Assembly: GCA_034437035.1 (NCBI GenBank)
Contig: DAOTUI010000078.1
Span: 1 to 64,000, forward strand
From: CAKZQX01 sp034437035
GTDB lineage: Bacteria; Chloroflexota; Chloroflexia; Chloroflexales; Chloroflexaceae
DNA: 64,000 nt
Reading direction: 5' to 3'
Part shown: positions 17,585-26,294 of the stretch, piece after piece
How positions within the stretch are numbered: the stretch's first letter is position 1
Layout of the letters: each line of letters opens with the position of its first letter
Translations under genes and position numbers: made by a program
Notes under the pieces: model-generated
What the model saw: only the letters and a program-made list of their open reading frames with translations
What the model was told of the DNA's origin: nothing
Database searches by the model: none

Positions 17585-18568
17585 TCATGTTTGCAGCAAC
17601 ACCTCCGGGTTGACCGGGTTGGGTACCGGCCGGCCGGTCAGGGCGGCAACCAGGTTGGTGGCGGCGGTTGTTGCCATGCGGATACGTGTGGCAACGGTGG
17701 CACTGCCGATGTGGGGCACCGCCGTTACATTGGGCAGGCTCAACAGCGGATGCTCCGCGCCAACCGGCTCAACGGCGAAGACATCCAGGGCGGCCGCCCC
17801 CGGCCGCCCCTGCTGCAGCGCCGTGTAGAGCGCGTCCTCGTCAACAATCGGACCCCGCGCAGCGTTGATAAAAACCGCCGTGGGCTTCATCAGCGCAAAC
17901 TCACGCGCCCCAAACATCCCGCGCGTCTCCTCCGTCAGCGGCAGCAGCACCACGATAAAATCCGCTGTGCGCAGCAGTTCGTCCAGTTCACAGTAGCGCG
18001 CCCCGGTCTGCTCCTCCAGCGCGGGAGCCGGACGCCGGTTGTAGTAGCGGATCGGCATGGCAAAGCCGGAGGCACGCCGCGCCACAGCGCTGCCAATCCG
18101 CCCGGCTCCGACAATGCCCAGGGTTGCGCCGGATACCTCCTGCCCCACCATAAACATTGGCGACCAGGTGGTCCACCTGCCGGCGGCGATCAGGTTGTGA
18201 CCCTCAACAATGCGCCGGGCGGCCGCCAGCATCAGCGCCCAGACCAGATCGGCGGTTGTGTCGGTCAGCACGCCGGGGGTGTTGGTCAGCAGCACGTTGC
18301 GCGCATTCAGGGCCGCCAGTTCAACATTGTCGTAGCCCACCGCCATATTTGCCACCACCCGGCAGCGGGGCGCAGCCGCCAGGAAAGCCGCATCCACCCG
18401 CTCCGTCAGCATGGTCAGCACGCCATCCACGCCGGACAGCGCGGCCGGCAACTGATCGCGGGGCACCGGCAGATCGGCGCTATCCCACATGGCATAGTCG
18501 CATGCGGCGGCGATACTATCAACTGCCGCCTGCGGTATGCGCCGCGTGATGTAAACCTGGGGTTTCAT
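17585..18568 (-). CDS. D-2-hydroxyacid dehydrogenase (glyoxylate/hydroxypyruvate reductase-like)
   Basis: The 327-residue enzyme has the family's NAD(P)-binding motif GIVGAGRIGSAVARR (about residues 150-164) and the catalytic triad positions: Arg in FINAARGPIVDE, Glu in DVFAVEPVGAEHPL, His in VTAVPHIGSAT. It would reduce a 2-keto acid such as glyoxylate or hydroxypyruvate to the D-2-hydroxyacid. The start MKPQVYITRRIPQAA (18568) aligns with the family; the upstream open frame is short repeated words (GTAGTCCGTA type). Its upstream neighbour on the same strand is a LUD-domain protein, a family often linked to lactate or glycolate use, so a shared role is possible. Confidence 0.9.
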   Translation of the reverse strand: MKPQVYITRRIPQAAVDSIAAACDYAMWDSADLPVPRDQLPAALSGVDGVLTMLTERVDAAFLAAAPRCRVVANMAVGYDNVELAALNARNVLLTNTPGVLTDTTADLVWALMLAAARRIVEGHNLIAAGRWTTWSPMFMVGQEVSGATLGIVGAGRIGSAVARRASGFAMPIRYYNRRPAPALEEQTGARYCELDELLRTADFIVVLLPLTEETRGMFGAREFALMKPTAVFINAARGPIVDEDALYTALQQGRPGAAALDVFAVEPVGAEHPLLSLPNVTAVPHIGSATVATRIRMATTAATNLVAALTGRPVPNPVNPEVLLQT

Positions 18569-18580
18569 TGAACTGTATCC

Positions 18581-18646
18581 TGTAATCCGTAGTCTGTAGT
18601 CCGTAATTCGTAGTCTGTAGCCCGTAGTCCGTAGTCCGTAGTCTGT
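18581..18646. repeat. Tandem 10-bp word repeat (GTAGTCYGTA)
   Basis: Seven or so units of GTAGTCCGTA/GTAGTCTGTA with small changes fill the gap between the LUD gene and the dehydrogenase. Related ACTACGGACT words occur near 7845-7870, 46685, 47684, 49010 and 58825. Confidence 0.85.
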
Positions 18647-20205
18647 CACTCCACCTTGCGGCCTTTTGTACGGCGACCCTTGCGCTTCGGCTGTGACTGC
18701 TCCTCCCCGCTCTGCTGGTCAGTTTCACGCGACTGCTGATCGGGTTTTTTGGGTTGGCGACCTTTGCTGCGGGTTTGGCGTCCTTTGCGCGCCGGTTGCT
18801 GCCCTTTCTCCGCCGAGGGTTGCCCTTCCTCTGCCTCTGTCTTTGCCGCTTCGCCGCCGGTTGAGGGTGTCTCTTGCTGCGAGGTTGACTTCTGTGCGCC
18901 GGTCTGGCGACCCTTGCGGCGGGTCTGGCGGCCTTCCGGCGGTTGTTCGGCTCCAGTTGTCGGCTGTCCTTCCGCTGATTTGGTTTCTTCAGTGCCGGTC
19001 TGGCGACCCTTGCGGCGGGTCTGACGCCGGCGGCGTTGCGCCGGCTGCGCGGCTTCTGCCTCGGCTGGTGACGGTTGCTCCGGCTGCGGTTCCGGCATTT
19101 CCGGCACGGCTTCCTCGGTGGGCGCTTCCGGCGCAGCAGGCGCTTCCGGCGCGGCTTGCTCCGGCTCTGGTGCAGCGGGTTCCGCAGCGGGCAGCTTGTG
19201 CTCCGGCACGGCTTCCTCGGCGGGCGCTTCCGGCGCGTCCTCCACAGCAGGCCGCTTGTGCTCCGGCGCGGCTTCCTCGGTGGGCGCTTCCGGCGCAGCA
19301 GGCGCTTCCGGCGCGGCTTGCTCCGGCTCTGGTGCAGCGGGTTCCGCAGCAGGCAGCTTGTGCTCCGGTGGGGCTTGCTCTGGCTCTGGTGCAGCGGGTT
19401 CCGCAGCAGGCAGCTTGTGCTCCGGTGGGGCGACTTCCTCGGTCGGCACTTCCGGCACTTCCGGCACGGCTGCTTCGGCAGGCGGTTCCGACGCAGGTTC
19501 CGCTTCGATGAGAAGTACATGCAATTCGCGTGGGCCATGCACGCCCAGGGTCAGGGTCAACTCGATATCGGCAGTGCGACTGGGGCCGGAGATGATGGTC
19601 AGGTTACTGTGCTGAACGAAGAGGTTGCTGCCGTAGGTCGCCTGGACTGCGGACAGCGCCTCGCCCAGGCCGCGCACCAACTGCGACACGCGTAGCACGG
19701 CGATATGCACGGGAGCCAGCAGCGAGGCCAGCCGTCCGCGTCCCTGATCGCTCAACAGCAGCAGCGAGCCGCTCTCAGCGATAGCACACACAGCGCCGGA
19801 GATGCAGACCGGCACGGGATCGAGGCTTTGCAGCCGGCCGGCCCGCGCCGCACCCGCCTGCGCGATCCGGCTATCGGCGACGCTCACGCTCAGTTCATGC
19901 AGCAGTTCAGCCAGCCCGGCCAACCCAATCTGCTCGAAATCCCAGGCGATAACCGTGTTGACCGACTGCGCCTGCAAGATGTCCCGAACCACCGCCAGCG
20001 CTTCCTGGTCGGTGGCGCAGCGGTGTGCCCGCCCTTCGAGTCGGGTCAACTCAGTGATAAACTGCGTGGTGAGATCGTCCGCCGGAGGATGCACAAAGGG
20101 CGGCGGCGTATGCTCCGCGCCGGCGGCGATCCGCTCCAGGTCGGGGCGGGTGGTTACCAGGCCGGCGCGAATATTGGCAAGAATGTGGTCACGACTGGCG
20201 GTCAT
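18646..20205 (-). CDS. LUD-domain (LutC/YkgG-like) protein with a long repetitive charged tail
   Basis: Residues 1 to about 200 form a LUD domain as in LutC of lactate-utilisation complexes (SRDHILANIRAGL, CISGAVCAIAESGSLLLLSDQGRGR, VHIAVLRVSQLVRGL, HGPRELHVLLIE). Residues about 210 to 400 are acidic Pro/Glu/Ala repeats built on PEHKLPAAEPAAPEPEQA and EVPTEEVAP-like words. The last 120 or so residues are basic, with TRRKGRQTG recurring about six times, ending KRKGRRTKGRKVE. Usual LutC proteins stop near residue 220, so the 300-residue tail is an unusual addition. Start taken at MTASRDHIL (20205), preceded by GGGAGAG. It lies upstream of the dehydrogenase gene on the same strand. Confidence 0.85.
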   Translation of the reverse strand: MTASRDHILANIRAGLVTTRPDLERIAAGAEHTPPPFVHPPADDLTTQFITELTRLEGRAHRCATDQEALAVVRDILQAQSVNTVIAWDFEQIGLAGLAELLHELSVSVADSRIAQAGAARAGRLQSLDPVPVCISGAVCAIAESGSLLLLSDQGRGRLASLLAPVHIAVLRVSQLVRGLGEALSAVQATYGSNLFVQHSNLTIISGPSRTADIELTLTLGVHGPRELHVLLIEAEPASEPPAEAAVPEVPEVPTEEVAPPEHKLPAAEPAAPEPEQAPPEHKLPAAEPAAPEPEQAAPEAPAAPEAPTEEAAPEHKRPAVEDAPEAPAEEAVPEHKLPAAEPAAPEPEQAAPEAPAAPEAPTEEAVPEMPEPQPEQPSPAEAEAAQPAQRRRRQTRRKGRQTGTEETKSAEGQPTTGAEQPPEGRQTRRKGRQTGAQKSTSQQETPSTGGEAAKTEAEEGQPSAEKGQQPARKGRQTRSKGRQPKKPDQQSRETDQQSGEEQSQPKRKGRRTKGRKVE

Positions 20206-20401
20206 GGTCGCTCTCCCAGGGACTATCAGGCAGGTACAGATCAGCGATGCTGCACACCGGAGTACCGGCATTGTAGCATACTCTGCGGCGGGTGGTGCGT
20301 GGCATGCGTGCTTGCCGGGCGGGTGCAGGTTGCGCTAAGTAGCTTTATGTAGCGAGATCTAGAACCAGATCGCCAGAGTAGACCTTATCAAATATGATGA
20401 G

Positions 20402-20983
20402 ATGTATGCCTGCTCTTGCGCTCCCGCGAAGCCCAGCTTTACCGACTGGACGCAGGTTACGCTCTACCGCAACGGCGTGCTGGTCTGGGGCACCGAGCCG
20501 GCAGAGGCGGTCAGTTCGGACCTGGCGCTGCAGTATCGCGTGGGCGAGAGTGGTGGCACCAGTGCGACCAACAGCGATATCAAGCCCTTCCTGAACCTGG
20601 TCAACAACGGCACGACGGATATTCCGCTGAGCGAGCTAACCGTACGCTACTGGTACACCATCGATACCGACCAGCCGCAGAGCTATGCCTGTGACTGGGC
20701 CGTGCTGGACTGTGCCAACATCACCCATCAGTTTGTGCCGCTAAGCAGTCCCCGCGATGGGGCCGACCACTACCTGGAACTGGGCTTTACCAGCAGCGCG
20801 GGCACGTTGCCCGGTGGTGGTAGCAGCGGCGACATTCAGAGCCGCATCACCAAGACGGATTTTAGTGATTACGATCAGACGGACGACTACTCGTTCGATC
20901 CGACGAAGATCAGTTACACGGACTGGACGCAGGTTACGCTCTACCGCAACGGGGTGCTGGTCTGGGGCACCGAGCCGAACTAG
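20402..20983 (+). pseudogene. Carbohydrate-binding module family 3 (CBM3) fragment
   Basis: The frame encodes one complete CBM3 module (LALQYRVGESGGTSATNSDI, PLSELTVRYWYT, then the typical SSGDIQSRITKTDFSDYDQTDDYSF). It is preceded by the last strands of another such module: FTDWTQVTLYRNGVLVWGTEP occurs at both ends, and the matching DNA (about 20444-20498 and 20919-20973) is a near-exact direct repeat. There is no signal peptide and no catalytic domain. It is most simply a leftover piece of a gene with tandem CBM3 modules, reduced by recombination between repeats. The short N-terminal MYACSCAPAKPS is probably not native. Confidence 0.7.
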
Positions 20984-21328
20984 CCCGGTTCCCCCCAACC
21001 CTATACAGTATTGCGATACGCTGCGGTAGGATGGCGCTGTATGCCATCCTGCCGCGCCTGCACTACCCTGACGGTACGCAAATGGATGTATCCACCTTGT
21101 AACACCATACGGAGCAGCGATGAGTCATGCTCAAGGCACCTCGGCCACCCGCCCGCGCCGCCCGGTGGGGCGCATCATCGTCATCGTGATCCTGGTTCTA
21201 CCGCTGCTGGGCTGCTGCTACGCCCCTCCTGGTGACAACTCAATTTGTGACGCTCCCTGTCACACACGGCTGCTATACTACCCGGTGGAGGTATGGCGGC
21301 AGCGGGAGTGCGCCGCAAGGAGGTTCGT

Positions 21329-22177
21329 ATGCAGTTCGGCATTGATATGCCCCCGTTTGGGGAGTTTAGTGACCCCGCCCTGATTGGCGATCTGGCCCGG
21401 GAAGCCGAGGAGGTGGGATGGGATGGCTTCTTCCTCTGGGACCACATCGGCGCAGGCTGGCCCGTCCCCATCTCTGACCCCTGGATCGACCTGGCTGTTA
21501 TTGCCATGCGTACCCGGCGCATTAAACTGGGGGCACTGGTGACACCGCTGCCCCGGCGGCGGCCCTGGAAAGTCGCACGCGAAACCGTCACGCTGGACCA
21601 TCTGAGCCAGGGGCGGCTTATCGTGGGTGTGGGCATTGGCTCGGATATGGCGCAGGAGTACACCTGCTATGGCGAGTCGCCGGATGACCGTTTGCACGCG
21701 GCGATGCTCGACGAAGGGCTGGCCGTGCTGACCGGGTTATGGCAGGGTGAGCCGTTTAGCTTCGCAGGAACGCACTACCAGGTCAATGGTGCCCACTTCT
21801 TACCGCAGCCACGGCAGCATCCGCGTATCCCGATCTGGGTGGCGGGCTTCTGGCCGAACAAAAAACCCTTCCGGCGGGCGGCGCAGTGGGATGGCGTCTG
21901 CCCGGTTAACCGTGAGAGTCTGGCAGTGCCGCTGACCCCGGCTGACTTCCGCGCAATCCTGGCCTACATTCGACAGCACCGCTCATCGGAGCAGCCGTTT
22001 GATGTCATTCATGCGGGCCAGACGACCGGGACAGATGTTGCCGCGGATCGGGCGCTGGTGAGCGCCTACGCCGAGGCCGGTGTCACCTGGTGGCTGGAAA
22101 TGCCCGGCTCGGAGGCGACGACGCTGGCGGAGTTTCGCCGGCGCATTCAGCAGGGTCCACCGCGCCTGATGGGTTGA
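21329..22177 (+). CDS. LLM-class (luciferase-like) oxidoreductase, probably F420 or FMN dependent
   Basis: The 282-residue protein is a luciferase-like TIM barrel: MQFGIDMPPFGEF start, AREAEEVGWDGFFLWDH, WIDLAVIAMRTRRIKLGALVTPLPRRRPWKVARETVTLDHLSQGRLIVGVGIG, and TGLWQGEPFSFAGTHYQV. These are typical of bacterial flavin- or F420-dependent LLM oxidoreductases. The ATG at 21329 has AAGGAGG upstream; an earlier in-frame start at 21293 has none. The substrate cannot be predicted. The gene stands alone with palindromic repeats after it. Confidence 0.85.
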   Translation: MQFGIDMPPFGEFSDPALIGDLAREAEEVGWDGFFLWDHIGAGWPVPISDPWIDLAVIAMRTRRIKLGALVTPLPRRRPWKVARETVTLDHLSQGRLIVGVGIGSDMAQEYTCYGESPDDRLHAAMLDEGLAVLTGLWQGEPFSFAGTHYQVNGAHFLPQPRQHPRIPIWVAGFWPNKKPFRRAAQWDGVCPVNRESLAVPLTPADFRAILAYIRQHRSSEQPFDVIHAGQTTGTDVAADRALVSAYAEAGVTWWLEMPGSEATTLAEFRRRIQQGPPRLMG

Positions 22178-22195
22178 TACCTGCCGCACAGGGAT

Positions 22196-22325
22196 GCGCG
22201 GCGGACGCGCAGAAGCGCGTCCCTACCGGAACATCCGTAGGTGTCGGGACGCATGGCGGACGCGCAGAAGCGCGTCCCTACCGGAACATCCGTAGGTGTC
22301 GGGACGCGCAGAAGCGCGTCCCGAC
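22196..22325. repeat. Three GACGCGC-type palindromes in a tandem 55-bp arrangement
   Basis: Copies near 22203, 22258 and 22301 carry GACGCGCAGAAGCGCGTC. The word GGAACATCCGTAGGTGTCGG between them is repeated, so the first two units are a tandem duplication. They follow the stop of the LLM gene. Confidence 0.85.
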
Positions 22326-22396
22326 GGGAACACCTGTTGCTCCTGTAACCTGTAATCTGTAACCTACAACCTCTTTCCCTTCCCCCGCCGATAGCG

Positions 22397-22402
22397 TATA
22401 AT
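22397..22402 (+). promoter_or_regulatory. Possible -10 element of the metallo-beta-lactamase-fold gene
   Basis: A perfect TATAAT lies 68 bp before the ATG at 22471. No -35 consensus is seen at 17 bp, so this rests on the -10 alone. Confidence 0.3.
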
Positions 22403-22470
22403 GAAGGTTATTCCACCTCTGCTACAACCTCTGTACAACATCAGCTTCAAGAGAAGAAGGGAGGATCCTC

Positions 22471-23439
22471 ATGAGCGAACCGATTACGCTGGAACCGGTA
22501 GACGCGGCGGAAGTAACGATCCTGGTTGACAATGTGATGGATGCGCTGGTGCCCGGCTCGCCCACCGTACGCCGCGCCCCGATGAACTGGGACACGTTTG
22601 AGGCGGAACCGCTGATTGCCGAGCATGGCTATTCCCTCTTGTTGACCATCCGCAAGAATGGTCAGACTGCGTCGATCCTCTATGACACCGGGCTGGGCAA
22701 GCAAACGCTGGTCCACAACATGGATGTTCTGGGGATCGATCCAGGTGAACTGCGGGCAATTGTGCTCTCGCATGGGCATACCGATCACCACGGTGGACTG
22801 ATGGGTCTGCTGGAGCGGTTGGGACCACGCCGGATGCCGCTGGTGCTGCACCCCGATGCCTGGCGTGAGCGCAAGGTGGTTTTCCCCGCCGGGAATGAAC
22901 TACACCTGCCCGCTCCCAGCCGCGCCGATCTGCTGCGCGAGGGCGTAGAACTGCTGGAGCGGCGCGATCCCTCGCTGCTGCTGGACGGCTCCGTCCTGGT
23001 GACGGGGCAGGTGGAGCGGACAACAGAGTTTGAGCAGGGGCCGGTCAGTCATCTGGCCCACACCGATGCCGGCTGGGAGCCTGATGTCTGGGTCTGGGAT
23101 GACCAGGCGGCCCTGGTCAATGTCAAAGACAAGGGGCTGCTGGTCTTGACGGGCTGTAGCCACGCGGGGATTGTCAATATTCTGCGCTATGCCCGCAAGC
23201 TGACCGGCAGCGACAAGATCCACGGGGTAATCGGCGGGTTCCACCTGTCGGGCGGCTTCTTCGAGAAGATTATCCCGCCAACAGTTGACGAACTGACCAC
23301 ATTGCAGCCGGATGTGATCGTGCCCGGCCACTGCACCGGCTGGAAGGCCATCCATGCGATTGCCCGCACCCTGCCCGACGCCTATGTGCAGACCTGTGTG
23401 GGTACGCGGTTGCTGTTTGACTGCGAATTTCGTTCATAA
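22471..23439 (+). CDS. Metallo-beta-lactamase-fold hydrolase (COG1237-like)
   Basis: The 322-residue protein has the zinc motif LSHGHTDHHGG (HxHxDH), the later CSHAGIVNILRYA, GGFHLSGG and PGHCTGWKA motifs. This set is typical of the subfamily related to the archaeal dihydropterin-linked phosphate synthase. The specific substrate in bacteria is not established. A strong ribosome-binding site (AAGGGAGGA) precedes the ATG. It has no signal peptide, so it should be cytoplasmic. It is followed immediately by copy D of the interspersed element. Confidence 0.85.
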   Translation: MSEPITLEPVDAAEVTILVDNVMDALVPGSPTVRRAPMNWDTFEAEPLIAEHGYSLLLTIRKNGQTASILYDTGLGKQTLVHNMDVLGIDPGELRAIVLSHGHTDHHGGLMGLLERLGPRRMPLVLHPDAWRERKVVFPAGNELHLPAPSRADLLREGVELLERRDPSLLLDGSVLVTGQVERTTEFEQGPVSHLAHTDAGWEPDVWVWDDQAALVNVKDKGLLVLTGCSHAGIVNILRYARKLTGSDKIHGVIGGFHLSGGFFEKIIPPTVDELTTLQPDVIVPGHCTGWKAIHAIARTLPDAYVQTCVGTRLLFDCEFRS

Positions 23440-23476
23440 GTGCGCACAAACGCATCCTGGGCAACATCTTCAGTTA

Positions 23477-23693
23477 CAGGACGTACGCGGTGTGCATTCA
23501 AACGGGTCGTTTGCTCCCGATAACGGTGCATTTCGCCTGCGGCAGCATGGTACGTTTCTATCTTTTTCCGGAAAATTTGGCACGTTGTGCCAAATTTTCC
23601 GGAAAAAGGATGTCCTATTCCGCCCTGCTGGAGGCGAATCGGGTTATTCATCCAGGTGAACACCTGGTTCGGAACCAACTGCGTACATCGTGT
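23477..23693. mobile_element. Interspersed palindromic element, copy D (full, inverted orientation)
   Basis: The ends are CAGGACGTACGCGGT and the diverged CTGCGTACATCGTG. Inner motifs run in the reverse order to copy B (CGCCTGCGGCAGCATG first). The core is 45 bp at 23563-23607, starting TTTTTCCGGAAAATTTGGCAC with loop GTT. A subterminal hairpin CCAGGTGAACACCTGG is perfect. No clear flanking direct repeat remains. Confidence 0.85.
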
Positions 23694-23879
23694 AACTAAA
23701 AGGTGTTACTATTATCTTCAGTTAATGCGATACTTGCAGCGGTTGAGAACAGTATTCACATTACAGTAGCGTGTCTTCATTCCTCGGAGTACGAACACTA
23801 TGGCAGCAAACATTTGACTCTCAGAGATTCGCTCTCAACCGCCTAAAGGCGGCACTACGACAAATGTAGGGTTGCTATA

Positions 23880-24176
23880 TCAGCTTCCGGTCGCATCCCG
23901 AATTTCGCGGACGATTGCCGCAACCTGCTCCTGCGATTGCCCGTGCCGCGCAAGCACCTGCACAGTCAAATCCAGCACGCGGTCGGCAAACCGTTGCGCA
24001 ACATCGTGCCGTAGCCCCTGCCCAATATAGAGTTTCAGCAGCGCTTCTACCGACATATCCCGGACGGCAGCAACCTGTTCAAGCGACTGCCAGGTATCCG
24101 TGGGAATAGCGAGGGTTACGCTGGTTGTTGGCCGGGGGCGAATATGCAGTTCGGTTGGGAACTCAGGCTGACTCAT
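23880..24176 (-). CDS. Antitoxin of a BrnT-type toxin-antitoxin pair
   Basis: The 98-residue protein has a disordered N-terminus and the block VTLAIPTDTWQSLEQVAAVRDMSVEALLKLYIGQGLRHDVAQRF, typical of ribbon-helix-helix-like antitoxins that accompany BrnT toxins. It would bind DNA and neutralise the toxin. The gene overlaps the toxin frame by 14 bp (24163-24176), as in coupled pairs. A ribosome-binding site (GAAAGGAAG) precedes the start. Its partner toxin is interrupted by a stop codon, so the antitoxin may now be an orphan. Confidence 0.75.
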   Translation of the reverse strand: MSQPEFPTELHIRPRPTTSVTLAIPTDTWQSLEQVAAVRDMSVEALLKLYIGQGLRHDVAQRFADRVLDLTVQVLARHGQSQEQVAAIVREIRDATGS

Positions 24177-24462
24177 ACAGCTTCCTTTCAGAGCGGGTTG
24201 CCAGGCACGCGGAAATAATCCGTGTCCGTTCCCGTCGCTCGGTGTATACCACCAATAACAGGCGTTGTGAAACGGAATAGCCGAGAATGAAGCCTCGTTG
24301 CTCACTGGTGCCTGCTGGAGTGGCATTGCCATACTGATAAAATGGATCAAAGAAGACCTCAGCCGCTTCCTCAAACATAACGCCATGTTTTTCGGCGTTC
24401 TGCTGCGCCTTCTGGTCATCCTACTCAAACGCAATACCCTGAAGCCAGTAGACCACATTCAT
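24163..24462 (-). pseudogene. BrnT-family toxin with an in-frame amber codon
   Basis: Reading from ATG at 24462 gives MNVVYWLQGIAFE, then TAG (24421-24423), then DDQKAQQNAEKHGVMFEEAAEVFFDP and the normal BrnT remainder (GFILGYSVSQRLLLVVYTERRERTRIISA). BrnT proteins have FEWD at this point, so TAG stands where TGG (Trp) is expected. A single base change would inactivate the ribonuclease toxin. Restart at the later Met (24378) would lack the first strands and catalytic residues. Confidence 0.8.
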
Positions 24463-24914
24463 CAGATCACCATCTGAACAGAGAGCGGATAGAATGCATG
24501 ATACCACGAATGGGAAGACGCAGTGACTATCTCTACACACACGCACGTCAGATGTCTGTTGCACACATAGCGTGTGCTGCCGGCATTCGTGTATTCGTGG
24601 TTTCTATTCGTGGACAGTCAGGATTACGCACCCCGCGAAGTCTCTGGATCACGAACGCTACAAAAGGGCACGAAAGTCACAAAATTCCCACTCCCGCCTC
24701 CTCGCCTCACCTCCCTGCCGCCTCTCAAGTGTAGACTTTTTCGCTAGAGCGCAGTGGAGTGCGGTTGGCGAGACCGGCAGCGACCGCCGCTCCAGAAACT
24801 ATGTTCCGCACCCGGACGGGCGGCGGACGCGCAGAAGCGCGTCCCTACCGCAAAAAGCCTACATCTGAGAGCGCCCCATCTCCTCGCCTCCTCGCCTCCT
24901 CACCTCCCCACCGC
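24463..24914. other. Gene-free stretch with repeats
   Basis: This 450-bp stretch has no convincing gene. It contains a GACGCGCAGAAGCGCGTCC palindrome near 24828-24850 and a run of CTCCTCGCCTCCTCACCTCC words (about 24885-24910) leading to the left end of the insertion sequence. The words GTATTCGTGGTTTCTATTCGTGG near 24592 also repeat internally. Confidence 0.6.
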
Positions 24915-26294
24915 CTGAAAGGGGGGGGTTGAGACGCCATATTGCTGATTAGGACGGACTATGGATATGGATCGCCCAACTGTCAGGGGTTTTTGGCCAT
25001 GGCTCCGGACGCAACCAGAGCCGCACCCAGGTGCGTCCCCGCGCTCATAACCAGCGCAGCTTCTGCGTCCCTTGCTGGATCAGGCTGATGATCCGGCGGG
25101 CCGTGCCACTCCGGCGTGTGCGACGCGGCTGGGTCGTGGGTGGTTGGCGCACCTGACCGGGTGCGACTCCCTGCTGCGCAGCATCCTCAATCCGCGTGCC
25201 GATGGCCAGGGTCCACAGCGTGGCGACCGCCACCACCAGATACTGCCAGGCCACCGCGTCCGGGGCGTTCAGTTGGCCACGCTGCCAGTCCCAGTCCATG
25301 GATTTACTGGCGCGAAAGCCTTCCTCATCCCACATGCGCAGCGCATACCAGGCCGGGTCCAGTTGGCTTGGGGGCAGATCGGTCAACAGGGCCCATGGCG
25401 CGTCCGCCTGGGGATCCCACACCGTCGCCAGCGTGCCGTCCAGCCGCTTCGCCGCGTCCGTAAACGCGGTGCCGGTGCCAATCCAGCCGCGCCCGGGACC
25501 ACCGGCCAGATCGCGCACGCGCTGGCGCTGCGCACCGGTTGGGGTGAATGTCGCCCGATCCTGGACGCGCATCACCGGATGCCAGCCGTGATCGCGGATG
25601 GCATGCCACAACTGGGGACTCCCCAACCCCTGGTCGGTGACAACAACGACCAGGCGGGTGGCATCCAGCTTGGTGGCGGCCCACGCCAACCGGCGTTCCC
25701 AGTGGGGTGCCCATGCGCCGGGCGTATTGGCCGGGACCAGCACCCAGCCGATGGGCAGCGCGGTGCCGCGATAGCGGATACTCAGGCGCAACAGGACGAC
25801 ATCATCGCGCCGGTAGGAGGCGTCCATGCCCAGAATCAGGCGCTCGTCCGTCCACAGGTCCAGGATTACGCGGAGGAGGTCGGCCCCGGCAGCCAGCGGG
25901 CTGACCACTGTCGGCTCGCCTGCCGCAGGCGGCGTGGTGGTCTGGTGGGCGGGCTGATCCAGCCAGGCATCCCACTGGTCGGTCAGGGTGGTCGGGCGCG
26001 CGATCCCGGCCGTCGCCAACGCCTGGATGAGCGAGGGACCATTGGCATTCCCCGCCAGGACTGCCCCCAACACCCAGCGGGCCAGCTGGCGTTGGCGAGG
26101 TGGGGGTAGGGTGGGCACCCAGCGCTGAATCACCTGCTGCACAACCTGTTCCATGGACTGAGTCATCGGTACCTCCAACCGTGATACCCATCATCGGGAT
26201 CAGTGTACCGAGTCTGCCAGATCGAGCGGTGGTTGGCAAATCCCAGCGAGAACAAAATCCTTGACACCATATCAGTCCATCCCCCCCCTTTCAG
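24915..26294 (-). mobile_element. IS4-family insertion sequence
   Basis: The 1380-bp element is bounded by inverted repeats CTGAAAGGGGGGGG (24915-24928) and CCCCCCCCTTTCAG (26281-26294); the similarity continues imperfectly inward (TTGAGACGCCATATTG against the complement of CACCATATCAGTCCAT). One transposase gene fills it. Its right end lies inside a BCCT transporter sequence. The left flank does not contain the rest of that gene and no target duplication is clear, so a deletion or rearrangement has followed insertion. Confidence 0.85.
25045..26166 (-). CDS. IS4-family transposase
   Basis: The 373-residue protein carries a DDE catalytic set: first Asp in LILGMDASYRRDD, second Asp in LVVVVTDQGLG, and Glu within YALRMWDEEGFRASK. 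The last matches exactly the IS4-family Y-(2)-R-(3)-E-(6)-K signature. The N-terminal region (QRWVPTLPPPRQRQLARWVL) probably binds the ends. The start MTQSMEQVV at 26166 follows GGAGGT by four bases. The frame appears intact, so the element may still be active. Confidence 0.9.
   Translation of the reverse strand: MTQSMEQVVQQVIQRWVPTLPPPRQRQLARWVLGAVLAGNANGPSLIQALATAGIARPTTLTDQWDAWLDQPAHQTTTPPAAGEPTVVSPLAAGADLLRVILDLWTDERLILGMDASYRRDDVVLLRLSIRYRGTALPIGWVLVPANTPGAWAPHWERRLAWAATKLDATRLVVVVTDQGLGSPQLWHAIRDHGWHPVMRVQDRATFTPTGAQRQRVRDLAGGPGRGWIGTGTAFTDAAKRLDGTLATVWDPQADAPWALLTDLPPSQLDPAWYALRMWDEEGFRASKSMDWDWQRGQLNAPDAVAWQYLVVAVATLWTLAIGTRIEDAAQQGVAPGQVRQPPTTQPRRTRRSGTARRIISLIQQGTQKLRWL

Noticed and set aside
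19075..19695. Rightward Arg- or Ser/Gly-rich open frames
   Set aside because: They are shadows of the repetitive tail of the LUD protein on the other strand.
21120..21383. Small lipoprotein-like frame (RIIVIVILVLPLLGC)
   Set aside because: It has a hydrophobic start and a lipobox-like LLGC, but the rest runs 55 bp into the LLM gene in another frame with an unnatural Cys/Arg-rich end. Possible but not supportable.
23700..23879. Gene between element copy D and the antitoxin
   Set aside because: No frame longer than about 40 residues, and no ribosome-binding site; only AACCGCCTAAAGGCGGCACT (a small palindrome) is notable.
24915..26294. IS4-family transposase as the mobiliser of the palindromic elements
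   Set aside because: Its ends (CTGAAAGGGGGGGG) share nothing with CAGGACTTACGCGGT, and no 7-bp target repeat is seen for it.
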